This document shows, one piece after another, positions 34,670-42,835 of a DNA stretch of 64,000 nt. The notes under the pieces are model-generated. The model did no database searches and was not told the DNA's origin. It was given only the letters and a program-made list of their open reading frames with translations. The stretch is from Segetibacter sp. (GTDB lineage Bacteria; Bacteroidota; Bacteroidia; Chitinophagales; Chitinophagaceae): the NCBI GenBank assembly GCA_028288485.1, contig JAQBNO010000154.1:62001-126000 (forward strand), written 5' to 3'. Position 1 is the stretch's first letter; each line of letters opens with the position of its first letter. The translations under genes were made by a program, and so were the position numbers.

Positions 34670-35623
34670 ATGAAATCTAAAAAATCTTTTTGGCAACGGA
34701 TGGGCTTGCACGATTGGTTTCTGAAAAAAGAAGCCGTCGAAACAACACAACAGGTATTAACACTTACGCCCGATGATGTATATAAATACATTGTTCAGAA
34801 GTTTGACGAATCGATCGCCAGCTTGTCTTTTGCAAACCGGGTGGTGTTTTTTCATGAATTTATTGTCTGCTTCAATCCTGAAGATTACAATGAGTTCATG
34901 GATAATAAGAGAGGAATTTTTGGTTTGATCATACAAGAGTCGGTAAAGCAATTTTACGACACATTGAAAACCTACAGGCTCTCGGGGAAAACGGTAGAGC
35001 CGTCAAGCAATAAATGGGTTTTTCGTTTTGTCTCTCATCCCGATTATAAGCGGGGCGACAAAAGCTTTATAGGCAAACTACTGCCGGGAAGCAGTATTCA
35101 AAAAGAAGAAAACCTGAGGGTAACTTTTATACCGAGGCAAACAGGTATTGCCGAAACTTTCGATATTAATGACGATATCTTAAAGGGTTTTACCTTTTAT
35201 AGCGAAGGATATTATGAAGTGCCGTACCACGAGGACCTGTTACTTGAAGAAGGCAAAATAGGTAATGGTGAAAATAGTACTCTTGCCCGTTTTGAAACCA
35301 TTATTCCCGACAAGGAATTTGCCGGAAAAAAAATAGAGTTCCTGATGAAGGAAAATGAAATTATTGTAACTGGCAAAGAGGATGAACGGGAAGCCTCAAA
35401 TATTTTTAAAATTCCTTCCGACTGGGTAAACACTCCTCATTTACAGGTCAAGTTCAACAAAACCGATGGAAAATTCTACGTGGCCTCGTTTGGAGAAAAA
35501 ACAATATTGAACGAAATGGAAGTTTCTCTTAGCGACAAGAATATTCCAACCTGGATAGAGCTACCGGTCAATTCGCGAATGGTGCTTAACGGGATAGTAG
35601 GTATAAACATTTTTAAATCGTAA
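34670..35623 (+). CDS. DUF3662/FHA-like protein
   Basis: The protein has 317 residues with no membrane segment. The N-terminal part (about 35-150) contains LSFANRVVFFHEFIVCFNPEDYNEFM, which resembles the VPNRYVVELSPEDY core of the DUF3662 domain at the start of actinobacterial FhaA. The C-terminal 90 residues (TPHLQVKFNKTDGKFYVASFG and TILNEMEVSLSDKNIPTWIEL) have the strand order of an FHA phosphothreonine-binding domain but lack the exact GR and SxxH signature. It is therefore a degenerate or divergent FHA. Its place ahead of a PP2C phosphatase, SEDS-PBP and kinases supports a role in wall-growth phospho-signalling. Medium confidence. Confidence 0.55.
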   Translation: MKSKKSFWQRMGLHDWFLKKEAVETTQQVLTLTPDDVYKYIVQKFDESIASLSFANRVVFFHEFIVCFNPEDYNEFMDNKRGIFGLIIQESVKQFYDTLKTYRLSGKTVEPSSNKWVFRFVSHPDYKRGDKSFIGKLLPGSSIQKEENLRVTFIPRQTGIAETFDINDDILKGFTFYSEGYYEVPYHEDLLLEEGKIGNGENSTLARFETIIPDKEFAGKKIEFLMKENEIIVTGKEDEREASNIFKIPSDWVNTPHLQVKFNKTDGKFYVASFGEKTILNEMEVSLSDKNIPTWIELPVNSRMVLNGIVGINIFKS

Positions 35624-35628
35624 CCTAT

Positions 35629-35727
35629 ATGAATGCGGCCTTATCAATAGCTCTGCTGGTTATTTGCGTTCTGCTGCTGGTAGCAAATTTTTGGGATATA
35701 AAAAATACACACAACCACAATGGCTGA
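35629..35727 (+). CDS. 32-residue single-helix membrane peptide
   Basis: The ATG at 35629 opens a frame of 32 residues: MNAALSIALLVICVLLLVA as a membrane helix, then NFWDIKNTHNHNG. It starts five bases after the FHA-like gene and its last 8 bases overlap the start of the phosphatase gene (ATGGCTGA), a typical sign of translational coupling. It is too short for standard gene calling. Its helical character and tight fit between genes support it being real. Confidence 0.6.
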   Translation: MNAALSIALLVICVLLLVANFWDIKNTHNHNG

Positions 35728-37150
35728 AAATTATTTTGGAATAACTGATACTGGTAAAATGCGCAGCAATAATGAAGACACCTTCATTGCGCGAAAGGTC
35801 TTGAACGATCAGTATATAGCTGCCTGTGTAATAGATGGTGTGGGCGGGTACGAAGGTGGCGAAGTAGCAGCCCGTCTTGCTCATGATGCTATCCTCGATC
35901 ATTTAAAATCTTCATCAGCTGACCTGATTTTGCAAATGAAGGAAGCCATTGCCGCAGCAAACGAAGCTATTTATGCTGAGAAACAGGTCTCCAAAGGGAA
36001 CGAACAAATGGCGTGCGTACTTACGCTGGCTTTAGCCGACATTGCCAACAATAAATTTTATTATGTGCATGTTGGTGATACCCGTTTGTACTTGTTACGT
36101 GATAAATCGTTGGTTAAAGTAACCCGCGATCATTCCTTTGTCGGCTTCCTGGAAGACAGCGGCCGGCTATCAGAAGAAGCTGCGATGCGTCATCCCAAAC
36201 GTAATGAAATTAATAAAGCCCTTGGCTTCGATTCTCAAATAAGAACGCCTGATTATATTGAAACCGGAGAATCTCCTTTTTTGCCTGGCGATACCATTCT
36301 TTTATGCAGCGATGGCTTGAGCGACATGATCAGCAACAGCGCCATAACCGCTATTTTAAACACTGACAAAAGTTTAGCTGCCAAAGGAAAATTGCTGATC
36401 AATGCTGCAAACGACGCTGGTGGAAAAGATAATATTACCGCCGTGATAGTTGAAAATAATAAATCGCCCTTAAAGCAGACAGCAACAAAACCGGCTATCT
36501 CAGTAAAAAAAAATGACAGTCTAAAAAGTGAGGAAGCGGTAAGCGAGGTTAAAAAGAGTGAACCGGAAATAACGGCAGTCAAAACTAAAAAAAGAAGAAG
36601 CATTATTCCTTTTCTCTTTTTCCTGTGCATTCTTTTGTTGGGTGCTTTTTTATGGGTTTTGTACCAGGGCTACTATAATAAGAAAGTGCACGAAGACCAG
36701 GTAAAAAATACCGTCGTTCCCCAGAAAAAACGGAACGCACAGGAGCAATTATTTCTCGATAGCATCAATGGCACCAAAACCAGCGAAGTATTCGTGCTAA
36801 ACCAGGCCGATGCACCGCCAATTATTATCACCGATTCTATTTATGTTAATAAAGATTCGCTGCACATTATTGGCAATGGCGTAACGCTGGTAAGTGATAC
36901 AACCTACAAAGGGCCGGCTCTTACCGTGTCATCCTCCTGTAAATATCTTTTGCTCGACAGCCTTACGCTTGAGAATTTCGATATTGGTGTTCTTGTTAAA
37001 AATCCGGGCTTACATCTAAAAAATGTAAAGTTCAAAAATTGCCGCATTCCGGTCCAGTACAATTTCGTTTTCCCGGAAAGGCCCATTGTAAATGGCAGGT
37101 TTGCTGACACGATTTTTTACAATTCAGATTTTTCCCAAAACAATTACTGA
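35720..37150 (+). CDS. membrane PP2C-type Ser/Thr phosphatase (PstP/PrpC-like)
   Basis: The protein has 476 residues. The N-terminal 245 residues are a full PP2C domain: MRSNNEDTF, CVIDGVGGYEGG (metal-binding Asp), VHVGDTRLYLLRD, TRDHSFV, LLCSDGLSDMIS and GGKDNITAVIV. A basic linker and membrane helix follow (RSIIPFLFFLCILLLGAFLWVLY, about 296-318). About 155 further residues outside the membrane have a beta-helix-like rhythm (DSIYVNKDSLHIIGNGVTLV, then LLLDSLTLENFDIGVLV). The domain order phosphatase, helix, external part matches PstP of actinobacteria, although the external part differs. It probably reverses phosphorylation by the three kinases downstream. Confidence 0.9.
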   Translation: MAENYFGITDTGKMRSNNEDTFIARKVLNDQYIAACVIDGVGGYEGGEVAARLAHDAILDHLKSSSADLILQMKEAIAAANEAIYAEKQVSKGNEQMACVLTLALADIANNKFYYVHVGDTRLYLLRDKSLVKVTRDHSFVGFLEDSGRLSEEAAMRHPKRNEINKALGFDSQIRTPDYIETGESPFLPGDTILLCSDGLSDMISNSAITAILNTDKSLAAKGKLLINAANDAGGKDNITAVIVENNKSPLKQTATKPAISVKKNDSLKSEEAVSEVKKSEPEITAVKTKKRRSIIPFLFFLCILLLGAFLWVLYQGYYNKKVHEDQVKNTVVPQKKRNAQEQLFLDSINGTKTSEVFVLNQADAPPIIITDSIYVNKDSLHIIGNGVTLVSDTTYKGPALTVSSSCKYLLLDSLTLENFDIGVLVKNPGLHLKNVKFKNCRIPVQYNFVFPERPIVNGRFADTIFYNSDFSQNNY

Positions 37151-37258
37151 CCGGTAAAGCTGTTGTAGTGCGTATGTATCGCGGCTTTTATTTTATGAAA
37201 CCAACCACATGTTTGCCTGTTTTTTGTGAGCCCGGTGTTCGTATTTCAATTGAGCATC

Positions 37259-37278
37259 GTTGCGTCGCACACTTTTAC
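37259..37278 (+). repeat. dispersed 20-bp motif, subtype II (C/G)
   Basis: GTTGCGTCGCACACTTTTAC, preceded by CATC, lies between the phosphatase and SEDS-PBP genes. Confidence 0.75.
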
Positions 37279-37371
37279 GGCACCAAAAAAATGAGCAAAT
37301 CCGCTTTTGCATCATGTGGCCGCTTTTAGAATTTGGCTTTCTTTTTCTAATATTAAAAACAGCTTGTAAGA

Positions 37372-40300
37372 ATGGCTTCGAATACAAATAGGGTTAGTTC
37401 AAGGTGGTTGGAACGCATTTTTTTATTGCTGATCACCGTGGTGATGGGTCTACTGTTTTATAAGATGTTTACGGTTCTTCAAAAAGATTTTGCAGAGGTA
37501 CCAAAACGCCTTAGGGATGGTACTATTATGAATTTAAACGATAGTAAACCCGGCGAACGCATTAAAGTTTTACTCCAGAAGGGATTTTACCTTGAAGATC
37601 AAAGAGATATTGACTTAATAAGTACAATAGTAGCCAAAGGAAGACAGGCTGACGCACTGGTAATAGACAACATTGGAGAACTGAATAAGAGCAAATACAA
37701 TGTAAATACGGGTGATGCCTACCGTAAGGGAGGTGAAGCGTTCAGAAGAAGGGTCGAGGTGGAAAAATCTTTAATTGGATTTTCCGATGACGACACTTTA
37801 CTTTTCGACCAGGAAAGCAGGAAGCCGATGCAGGTTGCGGCAGTCAACGACTTAGGGATGGGAAGCCGGGCTATAACCGGTTCAGTTTTAAGGGCCGACG
37901 AAATACCAGCTGCAGGTGTACTGGTACGGTTGCAAATGATCTTACCAGGAGACAGTTTATATAGCGAAACAGTTGGTGATGTTGAGCAAAGAGTTACGGT
38001 AAATTCAAAAGGCGTAAGAAGAATTTATGTAATCGACTCATTAAATCAACGCCAGCTTCAATCACTTACTGCTTATGCAAGAACAGACCAGGCTGGAAAA
38101 TATACCTTTAACGGCTTGCCCGGCAACCACGCTTTTGCTGTTCTGCCGTTACAACCTGGGTTTGAGTTCGGCCGTTCGCAGGGTGTTGCAAATTTAGAAG
38201 AGGACGCTGCTTTTACATTTCACCAGTTACCTAACACAATTAAGCTTTTTTCAACCCGCGATTTCAATAACCTGAAAAAAGAAAAAGCACTGATTGTAAG
38301 AACGCCCCAGGAGGCAACAAAATGGTTTTGGATCATTGCTGCGTGTTTCATTGCCGGGTTCTGGCTGCTTCACCTATTGTTAACCATTCGCTTTCCTGAC
38401 GCCGATCAGCTCATTTTGCCGGTTCTGATGGTTCTTATAGGATTGTCGTTTATTACTTTGTTCAGTTTACAGGATCCTTTAAGAGACCGTTTTCTTTCAA
38501 AAAGTACCTTAACTTATTTTGGTGCCGGTGTTTTCGGAATTATTTTCATGATGTTATTTAATCTCAGAAAATTTACGACCGATTCTTACATCTACCGTTT
38601 ATTTATTTTCAAGAATGTTCGTAAAGCCGCCAATGGCTGGCCATGGGCTTTAATCGCTATGGGTTTATTGGCACTCACTGTTGTCTTCGGGACTGGCCCT
38701 GAAGGCAGCGGGGTTAAGGTGAACCTGCTGGGTTTTCAGCCAAGTGAAATCGTGAAATATCTCGTTATTATTTTTCTTGCCGGCTTTTTTGCCACCAACG
38801 AAAAATTCATTTCAGAATATTCGTCGTTCAGTAAACGGTTTTCGTTTTTCTTCTTTGCCTTATTTGCCATCGTTGGCACTATTCTTCTTTTCCTGATACT
38901 GGGCGACCTGGGGCCGGCGATGGTTTGTTGCTTCACCTTTATCATCCTGTTCTCCTTTTCAAGGGGAGATTTTGCGCAAATGGTTGCAGCAATTGTTTTA
39001 TATGTACTCTCGATCTGGGTATTTAAAAATGTATTGATAGGTACCGCGATAACTGTAGCAGGCCTCTTATTGTACATGATCATCAAAAGAAAGCAACTTA
39101 GTGAGTCGGCAGTCATGGCTTTGGTACTTATAGCCGGCTTTTTATTACTCGACCAAATTCCCTACCTGGATAGATTAATTCCCGGCCCGGTACAAAGATT
39201 GACCGATAGAAAAGCAATCTGGCAGGATGCCTGGAACAACGAGGTTTTTGGTGGTGACCAGGTCGCCAATGGTATTTGGGCTATGTCGAGTGGAGGCGTT
39301 ACAGGCCAGGGTGCAGGCGAAGGTTTTGCTAAGACTATCCCGGAAGCACACACAGATATGATACTGCCATCTATGGGCGAAGAATTTGGATGGACTGGCA
39401 TCATTTGCATTTTCATCCTCTTTTTAATCTACCTGCATCGCTCGTTTAATATTGGCCGGCAAACAGGAACCCCATTTTTGTTTTACTTATGTTCCGGAAT
39501 AGGCGTCAGTACTTTTATCCAATTTCTTTTGATAGCGGGAGGTTCAACGGGAGCACTGCCGCTGTCGGGAGTTGCATTGCCGTTTATGAGTTACGGCGGA
39601 TCATCCCTGCTTTGTAACATGCTTGCAGCAGGCTTTTTATTATCGGCCTCACATCTCCAGGGAACAGTGGCACAAATGAAATTTATCACCCGGCAACAGG
39701 ACAGGAACTTATTGCCTGCTCTGGTAGCAGCATGTGTGGGTATTGTATTATTAGGGGTAAATGTTTCAAGATACCTGTTCGATAACAAAAAATGGGTAGT
39801 TGAACCGGCTTTGGTTGCCGACAGAAGCGGCGCAAGAATGTTCAGTTATAATCCCCGGATTAATATTCTGATGAACAGGCTGCAGGCAGGAAATTTATTA
39901 GACAGGAAAGGAAGAATACTGGCAACAAGTCATCCTGAACAAATAAAAAACCAGCAGGATACCTTACTGGCATTAGGAATACCAAGGGAAAATTTGGAAG
40001 GCCTTGCATACAAACGTTTAGACCGCTACTACCCTTATGGAGAACAAATGTTCTTTTGGACAGGAGATGCGAATACAGGAGTTTTTAACGGATCGACGAA
40101 CGGTTACTTTGGCGAGTATGAGCATGCGTCAGAACTTCGCGGATTTCCAACACCAACTTCCAAGTTTACTGTAAGCGCTCACAGGTTTAAAGAAGACCGG
40201 TTTTTGCCTCAAACCTCAACGGAAATGACGGTTAGTAAAAGAGATTATAGCGCACTTGCAGGTTTGTTGCTGGCTGGAATAAACAGCCAGGAAGTACAGG

Positions 40301-41619
40301 CTTTCAAACAAAGAAACCGGGACGTAACATTAACAATGGATGCGGCATTACAAACCAACCTCAACAAAGCATTGGCAACCGATGATAGCGTAAAGATCAA
40401 GCGGGTTTCGGTAGTTATCATGGAAGATAATACAGGCGATGTCCTCGCTTCGGCTTCATATCCTCTACCGAGTATTAATGATTGGGATATGCTCACGTTA
40501 AGCGAAAGGGAACTAAACCGCCTTCCGGGCTGGAATGTGAACAGCGATATTGGGTTTACACACGCTACCCAACCGGGATCAACGGCAAAACTGGTAACCG
40601 CATTGGCAGCTTTCAACAAACTAGGCGAAGCTGCAGCAACAAAAACAATTAGAGTTTATCCACAAGACCTGATAAGGGTAAAAAGTGCAGAACCAGATGA
40701 AGCAGGTAATATTTCTATTGAAAGAGCTATTGTGAAATCAAACAACTCGTTCTTTATCAGGCTTGCCAACCAGGAAAGGTTAGAGGAGGAAATGGGAAAC
40801 CTGTATTTAAAAACCGGGATGTTCCTTCATGGAGTAGGTGGTTACTACTACGAAAGTGAACAAAATAATAACGACCAGCACGAACGATGGAGGCAGTTAT
40901 GGCGTAAAACAGAATTCAGAAGTATCAGATCCTATAACCCGAACAACATTAAACGAACACGAGGCAAAGGAATTTCGGGTATGTCGTGGGGGCAGGGTGA
41001 ACTAAACGCTACGCCTGCAGCAGTAGCAAGAGTTGCCGCCGGCATCGCCAATAATGGAATACTAATGGCGAACAGGTATGTTTTGAATGTAAACGGGAAA
41101 CCTACTGCATTAAAACAAGGCGTGCCGCTGGCAAAAAGCCCGCAATTTGCTGAACACATGAAGGATTACATGATGAAACAAAGCGCGGGAAAAGCGGAAA
41201 GGCTGGGATTAACTGTTGCCGGTAAAACCGGTACTCCCGAAAGAATTTGGAAGAGCGAAAGAATCAACGACGGATGGTACGTATTCTTTGCGCCTAAGGC
41301 AAATGGGCAGGGCCATATCGTAACGTGCGTAAGGTTAGAGGCAGCAAAGGGTTCGAGCGAGGCAGTGAGGCTGGCCGGTGCATATGTAATTCCCTTGTTA
41401 AAAAGCAGGGGTTACATAAAAAGCTTTGAAGGACCGGGCGTTAAAAATCCTGCACCTGCTATGAGCCCCGCCTTAGAGCAAAATCAAACAGGTCAAAACA
41501 GCGATTCAGGAGTTGTAAAACAGCCTGCAGTCACGAAAACAAAACCGGCAAATAAAGTAGTAAATAAACCGGTTGAAGACCCAATAGCTGAAAAACCAGA
41601 TGATGATACCGCTCAATAA
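37372..41619 (+). CDS. SEDS (RodA/FtsW)-penicillin-binding protein fusion
   Basis: The 1415-residue protein joins both steps of peptidoglycan assembly. Residues 1-35 hold one membrane helix. About 165-285 form an external beta-sandwich of the carboxypeptidase regulatory-like type (AITGSVLRADEIPAAGV, AGKYTFNGLPG). About 318-795 form a SEDS glycosyltransferase with QPSEIVKY (456-463), GDLGPAMV, GQGAGEGFAKTIPEAHTDMI with the likely catalytic Asp 662, and LPFMSYGGSSLL. About 835-1350 form a class B PBP: LLDRKGRILA, SxxK at PGSTAK (Ser 1070), SxN at Ser 1123 and KTG at 1285-1287. All key residues are present, so both activities are expected. The C-terminal tail is Pro/Lys-rich. The fusion fixes a 1:1 ratio of polymerase to cross-linking enzyme. 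Confidence 0.92.
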   Translation: MASNTNRVSSRWLERIFLLLITVVMGLLFYKMFTVLQKDFAEVPKRLRDGTIMNLNDSKPGERIKVLLQKGFYLEDQRDIDLISTIVAKGRQADALVIDNIGELNKSKYNVNTGDAYRKGGEAFRRRVEVEKSLIGFSDDDTLLFDQESRKPMQVAAVNDLGMGSRAITGSVLRADEIPAAGVLVRLQMILPGDSLYSETVGDVEQRVTVNSKGVRRIYVIDSLNQRQLQSLTAYARTDQAGKYTFNGLPGNHAFAVLPLQPGFEFGRSQGVANLEEDAAFTFHQLPNTIKLFSTRDFNNLKKEKALIVRTPQEATKWFWIIAACFIAGFWLLHLLLTIRFPDADQLILPVLMVLIGLSFITLFSLQDPLRDRFLSKSTLTYFGAGVFGIIFMMLFNLRKFTTDSYIYRLFIFKNVRKAANGWPWALIAMGLLALTVVFGTGPEGSGVKVNLLGFQPSEIVKYLVIIFLAGFFATNEKFISEYSSFSKRFSFFFFALFAIVGTILLFLILGDLGPAMVCCFTFIILFSFSRGDFAQMVAAIVLYVLSIWVFKNVLIGTAITVAGLLLYMIIKRKQLSESAVMALVLIAGFLLLDQIPYLDRLIPGPVQRLTDRKAIWQDAWNNEVFGGDQVANGIWAMSSGGVTGQGAGEGFAKTIPEAHTDMILPSMGEEFGWTGIICIFILFLIYLHRSFNIGRQTGTPFLFYLCSGIGVSTFIQFLLIAGGSTGALPLSGVALPFMSYGGSSLLCNMLAAGFLLSASHLQGTVAQMKFITRQQDRNLLPALVAACVGIVLLGVNVSRYLFDNKKWVVEPALVADRSGARMFSYNPRINILMNRLQAGNLLDRKGRILATSHPEQIKNQQDTLLALGIPRENLEGLAYKRLDRYYPYGEQMFFWTGDANTGVFNGSTNGYFGEYEHASELRGFPTPTSKFTVSAHRFKEDRFLPQTSTEMTVSKRDYSALAGLLLAGINSQEVQAFKQRNRDVTLTMDAALQTNLNKALATDDSVKIKRVSVVIMEDNTGDVLASASYPLPSINDWDMLTLSERELNRLPGWNVNSDIGFTHATQPGSTAKLVTALAAFNKLGEAAATKTIRVYPQDLIRVKSAEPDEAGNISIERAIVKSNNSFFIRLANQERLEEEMGNLYLKTGMFLHGVGGYYYESEQNNNDQHERWRQLWRKTEFRSIRSYNPNNIKRTRGKGISGMSWGQGELNATPAAVARVAAGIANNGILMANRYVLNVNGKPTALKQGVPLAKSPQFAEHMKDYMMKQSAGKAERLGLTVAGKTGTPERIWKSERINDGWYVFFAPKANGQGHIVTCVRLEAAKGSSEAVRLAGAYVIPLLKSRGYIKSFEGPGVKNPAPAMSPALEQNQTGQNSDSGVVKQPAVTKTKPANKVVNKPVEDPIAEKPDDDTAQ

Positions 41620-41978
41620 CTTCCTCTGGTAATTACTATAAAGCTTTAAGGTTTATTTTAAAAAACAGGAAATGACCTTAAACGCTGTGTGATGGCGGAC
41701 GTCTTTAACTAGGGTAATAACAGCTGCCATTGGCAGAGGAGTAAAACGGAGCGTCGCAAGAAAAGTTCATGGATGGTGAACTGTTCGCTCCAAAAAAATG
41801 GACTATTTTTTGAATAGTGGTGGATGAAGAAAAACAAGTTTTGATATTTAAAGTTCTCATTAGTTTGAAAACTCTTGCTGCCAGACTTGTTGTTCTACCA
41901 GAGGGAGCGGCTGACAGCTTTACACGATGGCAGAAAATATAATATCGATAAAAAGTACCAATAAACGCTTAACCAAAA
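41620..41978. other. gene-free stretch before the FHA gene
   Basis: It holds a subtype III motif copy at 41741-41760 and no gene. It may carry the promoter for the FHA and kinase genes, but no exact promoter was found. Confidence 0.4.
41741..41760 (-). repeat. dispersed 20-bp motif, subtype III
   Basis: Read on the minus strand it is CTTGCGACGCTCCGTTTTAC, close to the copy at 33976-33995. Confidence 0.6.
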
Positions 41979-42764
41979 ATGTTTGATTTTTTAAAATTTG
42001 GAGATCGTCCAAAGGATATCAAAGGGATACGCAGCGCCCTAATTCAGTTTATTAAAGACCAACTGCAGAAAGCAGAGGGCGGTGAAGGAAGTAACATAAA
42101 AGGGTTGTGCCTGTACCTGACGTGTAGCGAGGAGGAAAAGCACTTATACGAAGCCGCTATTTACAGTGAAGAGGAAGACCGTTTTAAGGAGGAAGAGGTA
42201 CAAAAAATTGCCGACGACTACGCTATTGCGCTTCCTGAAACATGGACTCTTGAAACAGAATTTATTGATGAAGCACCGCCGGAAGCAATTAAAGCACCAG
42301 ATGTAGATGCAGCATTGTTTATTTCCACTAAGAAGAAACCGAAAGTACATGCTAATGCTACTGCAGTCATTCGGGTTCTGCACGGTGAGGCCGAAAAAGA
42401 AGTCTACACCATTTCATCGACATCCGGAAAAATAAATATCGGCCGCGAAAGAAAGGCACAAACGGCTGATGGATTTTATCGTGAAAATCTGATTGCTTTT
42501 CCAAGTTCGAGCAAACACGAAAGTAACAGGTCGGTAAGCAGACAACATGCGCACATTGAATGGGACCTTGAAGCGGGTGCGTTTTATATTTATGCGGATG
42601 AAGGTGGAATACCTCCTCATAATAAAATGAAAGTGAGAACAGAAGGCGGAACCCCGATAAAATTACAGACAACGCAAATCGGGCATCGTTTACAGGAAGG
42701 TGACCAGGTTATTTTAGGCGAATCAGCATTATTGGAATTTAGAAATGAGGCTGTCGAAAGTTAG
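41979..42764 (+). CDS. FHA-domain protein
   Basis: The protein has 261 residues. The N-terminal 110 residues (RSALIQFIKDQLQKAEGG and KGLCLYLTCSEEEKHLYEAAI) form a separate domain. The C-terminal FHA domain shows the phosphothreonine-binding signature: INIGRERKAQ, then NRSVSRQHAHIEWD with Ser-Arg-x-His, and NKMKVR, at about 150-225. A long insert (TADGFYRENLIAFPSSSKHES) lies between strand 3 and the SRxH loop. No membrane segment. It directly precedes three Ser/Thr kinase genes and is likely to bind their phosphorylated targets or the kinases themselves, as FhaA and FhaB do in actinobacteria. Confidence 0.88.
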   Translation: MFDFLKFGDRPKDIKGIRSALIQFIKDQLQKAEGGEGSNIKGLCLYLTCSEEEKHLYEAAIYSEEEDRFKEEEVQKIADDYAIALPETWTLETEFIDEAPPEAIKAPDVDAALFISTKKKPKVHANATAVIRVLHGEAEKEVYTISSTSGKINIGRERKAQTADGFYRENLIAFPSSSKHESNRSVSRQHAHIEWDLEAGAFYIYADEGGIPPHNKMKVRTEGGTPIKLQTTQIGHRLQEGDQVILGESALLEFRNEAVES

Positions 42765-42835
42765 TATTACTAACGTGGAGGATCGTTGGACTGGTTTTTT
42801 ATTAAAGTAAATTTTCCTGCAATAATTATATAAAA

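Noticed and set aside
42760-42774. GTTAGT-ATT-ACTAAC hairpin at the FHA stop codon as a terminator
   Set aside because: The stem has only six pairs and no T run, and the kinase genes follow on the same strand.
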